Shown here: in pieces, positions 10,235 through 21,699 of the stretch
How positions within the stretch are numbered: the stretch's first letter is position 1
Layout: each line of letters opens with the position of its first letter
Assembly: GCA_950097015.1 (NCBI GenBank)
Contig: CATNEN010000007.1
Span: 4,216,001-4,280,000 of the forward strand
Direction: 5' to 3'
Length of the DNA stretch: 64,000 nucleotides
DNA from: Macrostomum hystrix
Lineage: Eukaryota; Platyhelminthes; Macrostomidae
Made by a program: the position numbers and the translations under genes
Notes under the pieces: model-generated
Databases searched by the model: none
Told to the model about the DNA's origin: nothing
The model's input: the letters and a program-made list of their open reading frames with translations, nothing else

Positions 10235-11162
10235 AGGAAAATCCCTAGTTCAGCCATATAGATGAGGGAAATCCCTAGTTCAGCCAGATACATGAGGGAA
10301 ATCCCTAGTACAGCCATATAGATTAATTAATTTCCTAGTTCAGCCATATATATTAGGGAAATCCCTTGTTCAGCCAGAGAGATGAGGGAAATCCCTTGTT
10401 CAGCCAGAGAGATGAGAGAAATCCCTTGTTCAGCCAGAGAGATGAGGGAAATCCCTTGTTCAGCCAGAGAGATGAGGGAAATCCCTTGTTCAGCCAGAGA
10501 GATGAGGGAAATCCCTTGTTCAGCCAGAGAGATGAGGGAAATCCCTTGTTTAGCCAGTGAGATTAGGGAAATCCCTAATTCAGCCAGATAGATTAGGGAA
10601 ATCCCTAATTCAGCCAGATAGATAAGGGAAATCCCTAGATCAGCCAGATAGATAAGGGAAATCCCTAATTCAGCCAGATATATAAGGGAAATCCCTAGAT
10701 CAGCCAGATAGATAAGGGAAATCCCTAATTCAGCCAGATAGATAAGGGAAATCCCTAGATCAGCCAGATAGATAAGGGAAATCCCTAGATCAGCCAGATA
10801 GATAAGGGAAATCCCTAATTCAGCCAGATATATAAGGGAAATCCCTAGATCAGCCAGATAGATAAGGGAAATCCCTAATTCAGCCAGATAGATAAGGGAA
10901 ATCCCTAGATCAGCCAGATAGATAAGGGAAATCCCTAGATCAGCCAGATAGATAAGGGAAATCCCTAGATCAGCCAGATAGATAAGGGAAATCCCTAGAT
11001 CAGCCAGATAGATAAGGGAAATCCCTAGATCAGCCAGATAGATAAGGGAAATCCCTAGATCAGCCAGATAGATAAGGGAAATCCCTAATTCAGCCAGATA
11101 GATAAGGGAAATCCCTAATTCAGCCTGATAGATAAGGGAAATCCCTAATTCAGCCTGATAGC
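10235..11162. repeat. Minisatellite, 30-bp unit, with Rel and GATA motifs
   Basis: About 30 copies downstream of the ZAK stop codon. Each unit holds GGGAAATCCC (a match to the Rel/NF-kB consensus GGGRNWYYCC). From about 10620 on, nearly all read AGATAAGGGAAATCCCT, adding a GATA site directly adjacent. The first units are more diverged and the later ones nearly identical. Confidence 0.95.
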
Positions 11163-12379
11163 TTTATTGCTCGCTGTTTGAGCCCCGTAACCCCTCCATC
11201 AAATGATAGCTAGCACAGCTGGGAATACATTTTCACGCATTGCCGCTAAGAAACGCATTGCTTTTTACTTTAATATTTATATTTATATTTTTTACTAATG
11301 TACGAGCTAGAAATTGAATTTTTCATCATAGATGCAATGCCTTTGAATAATTACAATTAGCTTAATGTCTTTTATTGTTTTGAGATTGGTATCTGCATTG
11401 GTTTTGCTTGCCTACCTTCTCCAATGATTGTGATGAATTATCTGCAGATTATTTGTGAATCGGTTGATCTGCTGAATTCCTGAATAACAAACTTCATGGC
11501 TGTTACTATTTTGCTGCTTTTCCACTGGATAGGATCGGTAAAAAAACAATATCTTAACGTCAACTGATCAATAATTTAGCCTTAACTGTACTTTACTTAG
11601 TCTACGGCCTGACTAAAATGTGGCCTATTGTGACGTGACTCATCATAGGCGGCACCTCAAAGCAATCCTCGGTTATCGTCGTTACTTTTACTTCCAAAAG
11701 TCAAGTTCTTGGAGCAGAAATTTAAACTGAAAAAAGCAACAACATAAATTTGCCATCGAAATTATAAGTTTGAGAATGCCAGAATAGGAAAATACACGAG
11801 TCTAAAGGGCTAGATATACGAGCTAGATAGAACTGGGCAATCTTAGTTTAAAGCTTTGTATTTGCTGTTGCTTGAAGTGTTGGCTGCAATCACAGACAAT
11901 CTGATTTTTTAATGGCAAGGATCATCTAACTGACTTCTGGCACAGAAGGTATTTTTACTTTGTACTTTTAGACCAAAAAATATACGTTTATCAGGCCGTC
12001 CAGGTGGGGGCAAGTCTTTGTCTGCAAAAACAAACATCATAAAATAGACAGTCAGCTGATGTCTTTGATCCGTTTAAGAAACTATAATTTTAGAAGGATT
12101 AAGCCGCATTTTGGGGAAAGTTCGATGACGTCACCATATTTAGGGCGCAGAGTCTGCAACGCTTAATCTTCTGTCGAATCAAATAAATATTTGTCGAGTT
12201 TTGCTACAATACAAGTCTAAAAATGGACAGGAAAAGAACCTGTGTACAGTGCATGTATTTCCTTGGCTACCCATACAAACGTGATTCTAATTGATGCTCC
12301 CATAAGAGACCTGTCATTCAATTGTCATCAGCCTGGCCTATGCAATTGTTGCCTTCAGTACTGCGGCTTACTCCTTCAT
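11163..12379. other. Intergenic region between two convergent genes
   Basis: AT-rich sequence between the 3' ends of ZAK and polycystin-2. No coding exon is recognised. A perfect CRE-type palindrome TGACGTCA lies at 12126-12133; a role is not implied by position. Confidence 0.55.
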
Positions 12380-15300
12380 TCACAGCTGACGCCTCGAGCC
12401 GCTGGCGGAGCTGCGGGCGCCGCGAGCCGACGACGGCGCGGCTGAGTCGCTGTTACCGCCGGCTGCGCCGCTCTCGCTCTCCCAGCGCTCCAGCTCCTCC
12501 CGGACCAGCCGCTCCATGTGCTCCCGCTTCTCCGCCTCCGAGGCGCCGTCGCACTCGGCGATGGAGTCCAGCAGCTTGCTCATTGTCTCTCGGCGGCGCA
12601 GCTTGGCCTTCTCCATGGTCTCCAGCTTCACCAGCACCGAGTCGATCTTGGACACGATGCTGCCGATGCTGTGCTCCATGCGATCCACTCGGCGGGCCAG
12701 CACAGTGAACTCTTCAACGGAGACGCCGCCGTTGCCGCCGCCACCGCCGCCGCCACCACCGCGTCGGGAGCTGCGAGGTCGGCCTCCGGCGGCTCCCTCG
12801 CCGTCCAGGGTGCGGGCCGTCGACGGGCGCTCCTGCTGCTGCTCGGTCTCGATCTGGTCGCTCAGGGCGGTCTTTGGTGCCGGATTAAAGCGGAGGCATG
12901 GAGATATGAGTCAGATCTGCGATAGTCTACTGTAAGTAGGATGCACTGAGTTTAAACTGAGTTAGAAAGGCCAGCTCACATCTTAACGTTTGATAACACC
13001 TGCCCCAATTGGGCCAGATGTGCAGCCGACAGCACAGCCGCAGCTATTGCGCGGCTCAACTGAAGGCTGCGTACGACTGTTCAGTCCATGGACTGGGAAG
13101 ACGCCACACGCTCAATTGCCCCAGCTAATGCTGTTACCCAATTAACAACTGAGTGAACGGAATCGATGCAGAGTTAAGTGTCTTTCTAAAGAAGACACAT
13201 TTTTCCAGTGGAGTCGGGAATCGAACCCCCGACTTTTCAAATCGTGAGCCCGACGCTCTAACCACTTGGCTACACTTGGCTACAACCCCTAAAGTACAAG
13301 GCTTGTACTTTGCTTAGCTCTGAATCAAACACTAAAAACAAGCAAAGAAAGTTGGCGTCATCGAAAACTTGAATTCACAAGAACTCGAAAGAAAACCAAA
13401 ATTGGGGGGCAACCGGTGCCACAAATAAATGCGACACAAACTCAAAAGCAACCAAACCAAGCCGTTGTCAAATCCAAAGTGTAACAAAAAATCAATACTT
13501 AAAAAAAAAAAATACACCACCTTAAAAAATCAAAGCAAACTAGGAAAAGAACTCAAATTTAGACACGATTTGTAGGACACAAAGAGCACGGCATACTGTG
13601 TCATCCAGTTCCAGCTAATTTTGGCAGGAATGAGTGTTGCGAGTGGGTTTCAGGTGTATTGTACAATTGCGGACTAGACTAGAAGGATGCGAGAAATATC
13701 GTAAATCAATCTCTCAACACACCCTGCCTCACTCGACATCTAGTCCTGCCCCTTGCCCCTCACTGTATCTCAGACTCTAATCCTCACCCTCTAATCCTCG
13801 ATCACTAATCCTTGCCCTCTAATCCCTGTTCACTAATACTTGACATCTAATCCCCGATCACTAATCCTCACCCTCTAATCCTCGATCACTAATCCTCGCC
13901 CTCTAATCCCTGTTCACTAATACTTGACATCTAATCCCCGATCACTAATCCTTGCCCTCTAATCCTCGACCACTAATACTTGCCATCTAATCCCCGATCA
14001 CTAATCCTCACCCTCTAATCCTCGATCACTAATCCTCACCCTCTAATCCCCGATCACTAATCCTCACCCTTTAATCCCTGTTCACTAATACTTGTCATCT
14101 AATCCCTGATCACTAATCCTCACCCTCTAATCCCCGATCACTAATCCTCACCCTTTAATCCCTGTTCACTAATACTTGACACCTAATCCCCGATCACTAA
14201 TCCTCACCCTCTAATCCCCGATCACAAATCCTCACCCTCTAATCCCCGATCACTAATCCTCGCCCTCTAATCCCCGATCACAAATCCTCACCCTCTAATC
14301 CCTGTTCACTAATACTTGACATCTAATCCCCGATCACTAATCCTCACCCTCTAATCCCTGATCCCTTATTCTCGCCCTCTAATCCCTTATCCCTTATTCT
14401 CGCCCTCTAATCCTCGCCCCCTAATCTCCGATCTCTAATCTTCGCCCTCGAAACCTCCCACCCTCGGCATCTCGTTCTGTCCCATCGCTCTCCCATCCTG
14501 GCTCTGTAGCCCTATTTACCTTCTGTCCCTCCAGCTCGGCCTGCATTCGACGCTGCTCCTCCTCGTCCAGCACGCGATCGCCATCCAGATCATACTTGGC
14601 GAACAGGGCCTCGATCTCGCCGTCGGCGTAGCCGCGTCTGCAGGTATTTTTGTTTTGATTTCCAAGTGTTTTAATTGCATTTCTTACTACCTAAAGTAGA
14701 CAGGTCGTGTAGGAGCGTATTCGTTGTAACAAGGACACCCAACGCCTCAATCCTACGGAGAAAACAAAGACTGTACGCCTGTCATGACTTACTGTTTAAG
14801 CTCGGCACGCCATTCTTCAAAGTCCAGCTGGCGGTCATTGTTGAGATCGGCAGACTGGATGGCCTTTTGAATGTCCACAATCTTGTCGCGCTTGAAGTTC
14901 AGCTTGTCCAACACTTTGCCGGCGCGCTTATGAGTTAGGAAATTGGAGGGTTCAGATTGAGCAGCTGTTCATTAATACTGATCTGCAGTCAATCGAGCAC
15001 ATAAAAGTTGGTTGTTTCGTTTTGAGCGCATCGTTCTGTGGTTCTGAGTACATTGAATCTATTTTTGCATCACTGACATACGCATTTTACGTCACTTCAC
15101 TCACTTCACTGATCTGAAATCTGTGAATCTTATATCAGGAGAACACAAACAATGGTTGCTATGACAACGGCTGCAGTTTTATATTGTCTACTTCAATCCT
15201 GGGGGGAAGGAGGGCTTCACAAGGCAGAAATTTTACAGCCCCGTCAGTGGCTTCATTAATTATTCAGAGCACTTCTTGCTCTTGTAGGGGTGCAGGCCTT

Positions 15301-17653
15301 CTCAACGGACTTTCAACCTTTTCACGGTCGACTCACCTGCTTGAAGTAGTCGGTCATCTCGAAGTCATTTGGCTGGTTGGCCAAGTCGCTCTTCACCTCG
15401 CTGTAGGTGTCGTTGATGATGGCCAGGAACATGTTGATCAGCACGAAGAACACGAAGAACACGTACAGCAGGAAGTAGAGCGGGCCGAGCACTCGGTGCG
15501 CTGTCTGCAGCGAGTTGAAGTCGAAGTCGCCCAGGATGATGCGGAACAGGGTGAAGATGGCCTGCTGGAACTCGCGGAAGTCCTGCACCTGCGTGCCGAA
15601 GATCAGGTAACCCAGCTGGGCGAAGGCGAAGAAGATGATGAAGAACATCACGGCGAACCCCATGAGGTCCTTGGCGCAGGCGCCCAGCGTCGAGCTCAGC
15701 TGAGTCATGGTTTTGTTGAAGCTGATGTACTTAAAGATCTTCACCCAGGCGAAGAACACGGTGATGGCGATGCCGTGGTTGAACTGCTGCTGCCAGTAGG
15801 ACAGGAAGTCAAAGTCCGGGTACTTGTTCTCGTCCTGCAGCAGGCTGGTCAGCTTCTTGCCAACAGCGATGGTCCTGTAGACATTGAAGCATGCACAAAC
15901 CAGCGAGATCACAATGACCAGGATGTCCAGCCAGTTCCAGAAGGACTTGAAGTACGCCATCTTGTTCCGCTTGATCTCAATGGCCTCCTCAACAATGTAG
16001 TAGCAAATGAACAGCATGAAGATGGCTTCGCAGGCCAGTACGAAGTAGTCCATCGGTTCAACGTAGCGCAGCAGCTTGACGGTTCGGAACTCCCAAGATG
16101 GCAGGGCGCCACCGGTGGCCGGGAACTCCATGACCAATTTGATGACGCAGAACAGGTTGATGTTGGCGTTGTACACCGTGAAATCTATGAACACTGCCCT
16201 GGTGGCTCGATCGATCCACAGGCCGCTGTAGAGCTCGTTGATGATGGCCAGGGTGGAGTCCTTATCGCGGCCGAGGTCGATGTAGTAGCCACCGCCGGGG
16301 TAGCTGGCGAGCTGGGCAGAGTAGGACTGTCCGTCCAGGGTGTCCTGGCTGGTGTAGTTCCAGGCGGTGGAGTTCATGTAGCCGAAGGGCTCCTTGCTCT
16401 GCGCGCTGCTGCTGTAGGTGGAGTAGCAGAACGGGATGGTCTCCTTGAAGTTGGAGGCGATGGCGCAGCTGTTGTTGCGGACTCTAACCTGGCGCAGGCG
16501 AGGCACACCGAGCAGCTTGTTCTCGTAGTAGATGAAGTTGGTCTCGCGCGGGTCAGTGAAATTGTTGCTGTTGTACCAGGTGTTCCAGTACAGGCCGGTC
16601 ACAAGGGCGTTTTGTGTGAACTGCGGGTACCAGCAGTGTGAGAGCACTTAGAGCACACTTTACAGATATCGCTAAATTCGTTAGAACTAAAACCCGTAGT
16701 TAAACTAAGTCTTTTATTTATCGTTATTCCCTTATTCCCCTAAATAATAAATCCCCATTTTTTCGTTAATAAGGAAATCAATTTTTAGCGATCATGCCAA
16801 ACAAGACATTGTGACGAGCTGCAGTTGTGCTCACCGTCCACCAGTCGGGAATGGCTCCCAGGTTGCGGTAGTTGGGCTTGTTCACTGGATCGTCAGTGGC
16901 ATCGAGGAACAGGGCGCTGAGCACCTGGGTGTAGTAGTACATGGTTGTCGAGGTCATGCCGAAGGTCACTGAAAAGGCGGTTTCTAATTTTTTTCCAGCG
17001 TATCGCTAAGAACAGTCAATCAAGCTTCCATTGACGCGTCACTCACAGATCATGAGCACAATAAGGAAGATGCAGTAGATGATCAGCTCTCGCAGGGTGG
17101 TCTTGATGTAGAGCTCACGATCCTCCTTGGTGTTCTCAGTCAGGTTGGTCCGCCAGATCACTGCATGTAGGATTCAGGAGGTCAAACATGCGCTTTAGAG
17201 ACTGCTGGATGGCATGGCAAGTGCACAGCCGCAGATAATATGCGGCGTGTCTAAAGGCCCTGTCCAATTGACCGCCATGACATCCACACTAATTTCTATT
17301 ACTATTGTGAACTGAAGCAATGGCGAGTCAAATGTCTTACTCAAACTCAAACCCATGACCCCTTACCTCCCTCTTGATTCTCTACTGAATATACAGTATT
17401 TGTACAGGCGATGTAATTTCGTGTCCTCACCGTGAATGCCGCGGCGGAATCGCTGCCAGCAGCCGGGGGACTCGTCCTTGGCCACAATGTTCGTCTGGCT
17501 GTCGAAAGCGCCCGGGTCCTGGTCCAGCATGGCCGGATTGTCCATGGCGGGATCATTGGACCAGGCCTGACTGCTGCCAAGGGACACCTGGCTCTTGGAC
17601 TTAGTGGCGCCGCCGACGCCGCCGCTGCTGCTTGTGGGACGCGAGGTCGCCAT
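12380..17653 (-). CDS. PKD2: Polycystin-2 (TRPP cation channel)
   Basis: This is a calcium-permeable TRP-family channel of cilia and ER that partners polycystin-1. Seven exons on the minus strand are 17653-17431, 17160-17047, 16968-16835, 16620-15337, 14926-14793, 14637-14520 and 12871-12380. All junctions are GT-AG with matching phases and encode 832 aa (human about 968; the N terminus is shorter). S1 is in residues 95-120, then the extracellular polycystin (TOP) domain with its [11 protein letters not shown] and [15 protein letters not shown] stretches. S2-S6 run through about 560, with the filter ILGD at 519-522. An EF-hand loop [12 protein letters not shown] follows in exon 6, and the C-terminal coiled coil [14 protein letters not shown] starts at about 727. 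Before the ATG is CTAACTGACATTCTCCCCAG, an excellent acceptor 7 nt upstream. Confidence 0.94.
12988..13285 (-). mobile_element. tRNA-derived SINE, copy 3, in PKD2 intron 6
   Basis: This is the best preserved copy. On the minus strand it has A box TAGCCAAGTGG and a perfect B box GGTTCGATTCC near its start. An 11-bp head duplication GTAGCCAAGTG is seen at 13262-13283. The body matches the copy at 2236-2520 along its length. It lies in the sense orientation of the host gene. Confidence 0.88.
13735..14445. repeat. Minisatellite, 14/28-bp unit, PKD2 intron 6
   Basis: Alternating 14-bp half units such as CTAATCCCCGATCA and CTAATCCTCACCCT form a 28-bp repeat. On the sense (minus) strand the unit includes GGGTGAGGATTAG, with a donor-like GGTGAGG. 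The array starts about 75 nt from the exon 6 donor. Confidence 0.92.
17214..17350 (-). mobile_element. Diverged SINE fragment in PKD2 intron 1
   Basis: GTGAACTGAAGCAATG followed by a GTCTTACTCAAA-like stretch matches the central body of the SINE family seen elsewhere. The rest is too diverged to align by eye. Confidence 0.5.
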
Positions 17654-20590
17654 GCTGTTGCTGGGGAGAATGTCAGTTAGCTACAGGTCCTCAGGACAAC
17701 TGTGTGAGAACTGATCAGCCAAAGGGATGGTGAGGATTCTCAGGCGGGCGCTCCTTGCCAGCGTGTTTAAAGGCCGGCCTCAGTTTTGGCTTTGGTTGTC
17801 CCTGGCAACGGATAAACAAACGGTAGATAGTAAGAAACACTGAGGGAGAGAGGGTAAGGGGGAGAAGCAGTTGGAAAAAAGTAATGCATTAAATTTTCAT
17901 TGCCATAGGAGCGCCGGAGAGCAGAGGGAAGTTGGCTGCGGGGACAACCTGAGAGACAATGCCGCCACCACCCCAGACCCGAGAGTCGTGGCGCTGTCAA
18001 TGCCGAGAAGCCACCACAAGCGGGCCTCCTAATTCCTCCTGAGCCAGCTTCCAGCCCCACCCCACACCCGCTTCCATCATGGTCAGGCCTGTCTTGGACC
18101 AAAAAAATCGATATTTACTGGGGAAGATGCGGCAGCGGAGCAGGCAGAGAGATAGAATAATAAGGCAAAAATGTTTCCGCCTTTTTTAGGGGGGGAGGGG
18201 GCGCGAGGGAGTTGAGACCGGCAGCAGCAGCCAGTGTTGTTTTGGCCCGGGATCGCAGATATGGAAGAGCCAGGCAACAATGTCCTGCGTTTCAGGGGAG
18301 GGGGGCAGAGTCAGTTAGAGAGGGAGGGGAGAGAAGAGATGGGAGAGCAAAAGAAACTCCGAGTGGCAGAAGCAACAGTGCGCGCATGACCAAAGCAGAT
18401 GCTTCATTTCTGCTGCTACCCCTAGCAGCAGTGGGTGAGTTGAGGTCGCCCTGCCTCAGACAAGTCAGGCTGCCATTGTTGTGAATGGCAGGATGCGCAC
18501 GGAGAATTCGACGGCATCGCCTCCCCTAACCCGCCCTGGCCGCGAGGGGAAATTTGTGCTGAGTTGCCCGTGGAAACTGCAAAGCAACTTGTCTGATGCA
18601 GAAAAATATTTCTGCTGCTAGCCAACCTCCCCTAGGCGATCTTCAACTGTTTCTTTTCATCCTCTCATAATTCCGTCCCATTCGACTGCATGACATTGAA
18701 AAGTCGGGACGTCATTCACTGCAGGCATGTACAGTGTCATGCAGCTGCTGCTGCTGCTGTTGAGAATCTTATTTTGCCTGCATGGACAAAAGCTGCTGCC
18801 GCCAATGCCTTAGCTACCATGTAGTGTACGCTTAGGCACGGCTGACTGAGCAACAAAGCTGCTGCTGCTGCTGCATGCTAAGCTACGGCTCTAAGCAATT
18901 ATAGCTTTGTCCAGGTTGTAAACAATGAGGATAGAAAATTGCTACTTTTAACTTGGAAATGAAGGCAGCACTGGTAATTTAGGAGCATCTATAATGCTTC
19001 CAGGCCGCCGTTTTGAGAGGAAAAAACTGTAAGCATTTGTATATTTCAAGCCATTCGTTTCGTGTAATAGTATTCTTACTCTATTTTGTTTGACTCGAGC
19101 TCCAACCAGTCATAGCTATCTATTTTATGAGTCGCAACATGAAAAATCAAAATCTGAATGGTGATTCAATGCAAGTGACTCACTAATGCATGGTTTTGAG
19201 TTTTAACCCACAGTCCCGACTGAAGCTTCCACACTAAATAGTAGGGCCTATGTGGCTCCAACGTATCGAGATACAAATATATATATATATATATACTGTC
19301 TGGGTAAGCTATGAATAGTCAAACAACTCGAAGGAACATTTAGTACAAGCTAATCAACGGCCAATCAAGCTAATATTTCTATAACTGTCTCATTCTCTTC
19401 ATGCAGTCAATATGAAACTGAATTTGAAAATGAGCAATGGCGATTTAGAGGCTTGCTGATTTACTTCTGATTATGATTTTTTATATGGGTTCGTTGATCA
19501 ATCTCCAGCAATGAAGGATAAAATCAAGATTGGATCAGATATCATATCATATCCAATAGAATTCTGAATATTGTTCAAGAAGGTGCTGATGCTTGTCCAG
19601 CATGCCTGAGTATAGCGAGCGTTACAGCTACCTGAGGCGGCCCATGGAAATGGGAGTGCTTTCATTTAGCCCTATACTTGACGAACGCGTGGCTTGAAAA
19701 AAGTTAATTTAAGTTAATTTGCTACTTAACTACTTGCAGAAGGAAATTTCGTTACTGAACATTTTTACTTTACCGAACAGCTCTATTTGAATAGAAGTAG
19801 AAAAATATATACCAGTTTAGGGCCAAGTTTACATTGCAGCAGCACAGCGTCGGGAGATAGTTGTTCCGGAGTAGCGAAAATAATGAAAAGCCTAAGAAGC
19901 CGAGTTGTACCAAACTGTGTATGCGGATAATGAGAATAATTATACTATCGGCGCAATTTTCTGGTTTTCTTTGGATACTTACAGCCACAAGATAATAATA
20001 GCAACATAATTTGTTATTATATGTTATTTTCTTGTCGTCAGTTTAAAATATGTAACTCATTTTAAAACGAAAAATCATCTCATAAATGATTAATAATGCT
20101 TGTTAAGGAAAAATTACATTGCATTAGGTACACTTGGTTGCTGTAATAAATTGCTCTTTCTATTCATATTTTGCTCGCCATCAAAGTTTACAAATTCACA
20201 AGCTAGAAATTACAGGTATTAGTCTCGAACTAGTCTCTAAAATTGTAAATTATCTTTTTTAAATTGTATCACCCTTGTTTTGCTTGCAAGTTATAGAAAT
20301 AGCTTAGCTATAAAAATATATTGATTGACACAACATGTACTTGTCATTGACATTATTCCACAAAGGGAGCTGCAGGCTTAATATATATGAGCTCGTACAT
20401 CACTTAGAGGCCAAATGTAAATAAATAGGCCTTTCTTTAGGCTAGGCCTATAATAAGAAAATAATAAAATCTATAATGAATATTACAGGCCTATTATGAA
20501 GTATTTCCTACTTTGCTATTAGTCTTATATATTTACCAAAATTGTCAAAAGACAATTCATGTTGAAACTTAGGTGGTCTTGTTGTTTATA
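17654..20590. other. Upstream region of PKD2, no further gene seen
   Basis: The first kilobase is GC-rich and purine-rich, as expected for a promoter side; no core promoter could be assigned. CTG/CAG microsatellites lie at 18744-18760 and 18859-18873, and a TA dinucleotide run at 19277-19296. Open frames at 17767-18625 are in purine-rich or low-complexity sequence and match no family I know. Confidence 0.55.
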
Positions 20591-20596
20591 TCATAG

Positions 20597-21697
20597 GGGC
20601 CTAGTTGCTGTCATTTTGGCTCAGATAAAATTCCAGTCATTTCGACCATACACAGTTTCAGCCATAGCTGCTTTGGCCAAAAGACGTTTTGGCCATAGCT
20701 GTTTCAGCCAAAAATGTGTGAAATGTGCTCATTGGCAGTACTGAACTATTTGCATTGCTGCAGAATATTCACATTTTTACCATTAATAGTGTACCAAGTC
20801 CTCTTCTTTTATTACCATTATACTATGCAAATACTTTGAGCATGTATTTAAAATTCTTTGTCATTGTATAAGTCAAATTCGTGCTTTCCATTGTTGCTAT
20901 CAAATAAAATTAACAACTCTTAAATAAATTAGAAACTAGCCATAAGAATGTTGTGCATTTTAATAGGGTAATGTATCATCAACCGAACAGTGTATCTTCA
21001 AAACCGAACAAGAATTTTGACTCCTTCCTTGGTCTCATGAAACAGAAACAAGCTATTGTGTTTCACAGAACAACTAATTTGAAAGTTGAAGAAATTATCT
21101 ACAAGCTGAGGCATGATGTGCAATGAAGCAATAAGAGGAAAGAAAGATATAGATGTTTCAATAGAAATTTTTATTGCAAAAGCATACTTTTTAACAACAT
21201 TTTTTCAGTATTTGCTTTAGACAAAGATTGTATGTGGTTGCTTGCCAATTAAATGACCATAAATGTAGTTATTTATAGAACATGAAAAATGCTTTCAAAT
21301 GACATAATTCATGATAGTTTACTCCTTAAAATAAGATTAAACCACTCACTCAAATTATAAAAACAAACATCAAATTCTCTGTTTGGCTTGAAGATACATG
21401 AAAATCATTGTTCGGTTTTAGATAAAAAGCAGGAATAACTTTTATTCTATTTGACAAAATAGCAAAAGTATATACTTTTTAGAAAGATGTAGCTGTTTTC
21501 TATAACTTGGCTTTTGATTTATCATCATATCTTAAATATAAAATCTGTAGCTTAAGTTTGAAGTTAAAAAAATACACATTCTTGTTTGGTTTATGATACA
21601 TTACCCTAAGTAGGGGGCTGAACTGGTTTGTGGCCATAATGGTTTGAGGCTGAAATGGCTTTTGGCCAAAACACCTATGGCTGAAATGACTGGTTAC
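20597..21697. mobile_element. Outer inverted-repeat element (non-autonomous DNA transposon)
   Basis: The left arm (about 20597-20715) and right arm (about 21612-21697) are inverted. They share CCAGTCATTTC..CCAT, and both carry repeated TTTGGCCAAAA/TTTCAGCCA words. The arrangement of CCAGT start and subterminal repeats resembles the element at 2991-3966. The exact outer ends and target duplication are unclear; an 8-bp near match (TATCATAG / TAGCATAG) is seen outside. It is interrupted by the element at 20966-21606. Confidence 0.7.
20966..21606. mobile_element. Inner TA-flanked MITE, nested
   Basis: The ends are inverted repeats starting GGGTAATGTATCAT followed by MAACCRAACA. TA lies outside both ends (20964-20965 and 21607-21608). 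Within the left end ACCGAACA occurs twice. The 641 bp have no coding capacity. The left 200 bp recur nearly identically at 49479-49680, so this is a dispersed family. The TA duplication fits Tc1/mariner-type mobilisation. Confidence 0.85.
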
Positions 21698-21699
21698 CC

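Noticed and set aside
12242-12935. Plus-strand frames of up to 139 aa.
   Set aside because: They overlap the polycystin-2 coiled-coil exon in antisense and match no family.
13200-13285. Possible functional tRNA gene on the minus strand.
   Set aside because: A and B boxes are present, but no cloverleaf acceptor stem closes, and the sequence continues into a shared SINE body.
15184-16641. A 485-aa open frame on the plus strand.
   Set aside because: It is the antisense shadow of the large polycystin-2 exon, caused by GC-rich codon use; the minus strand has clear homology and correct splice sites.
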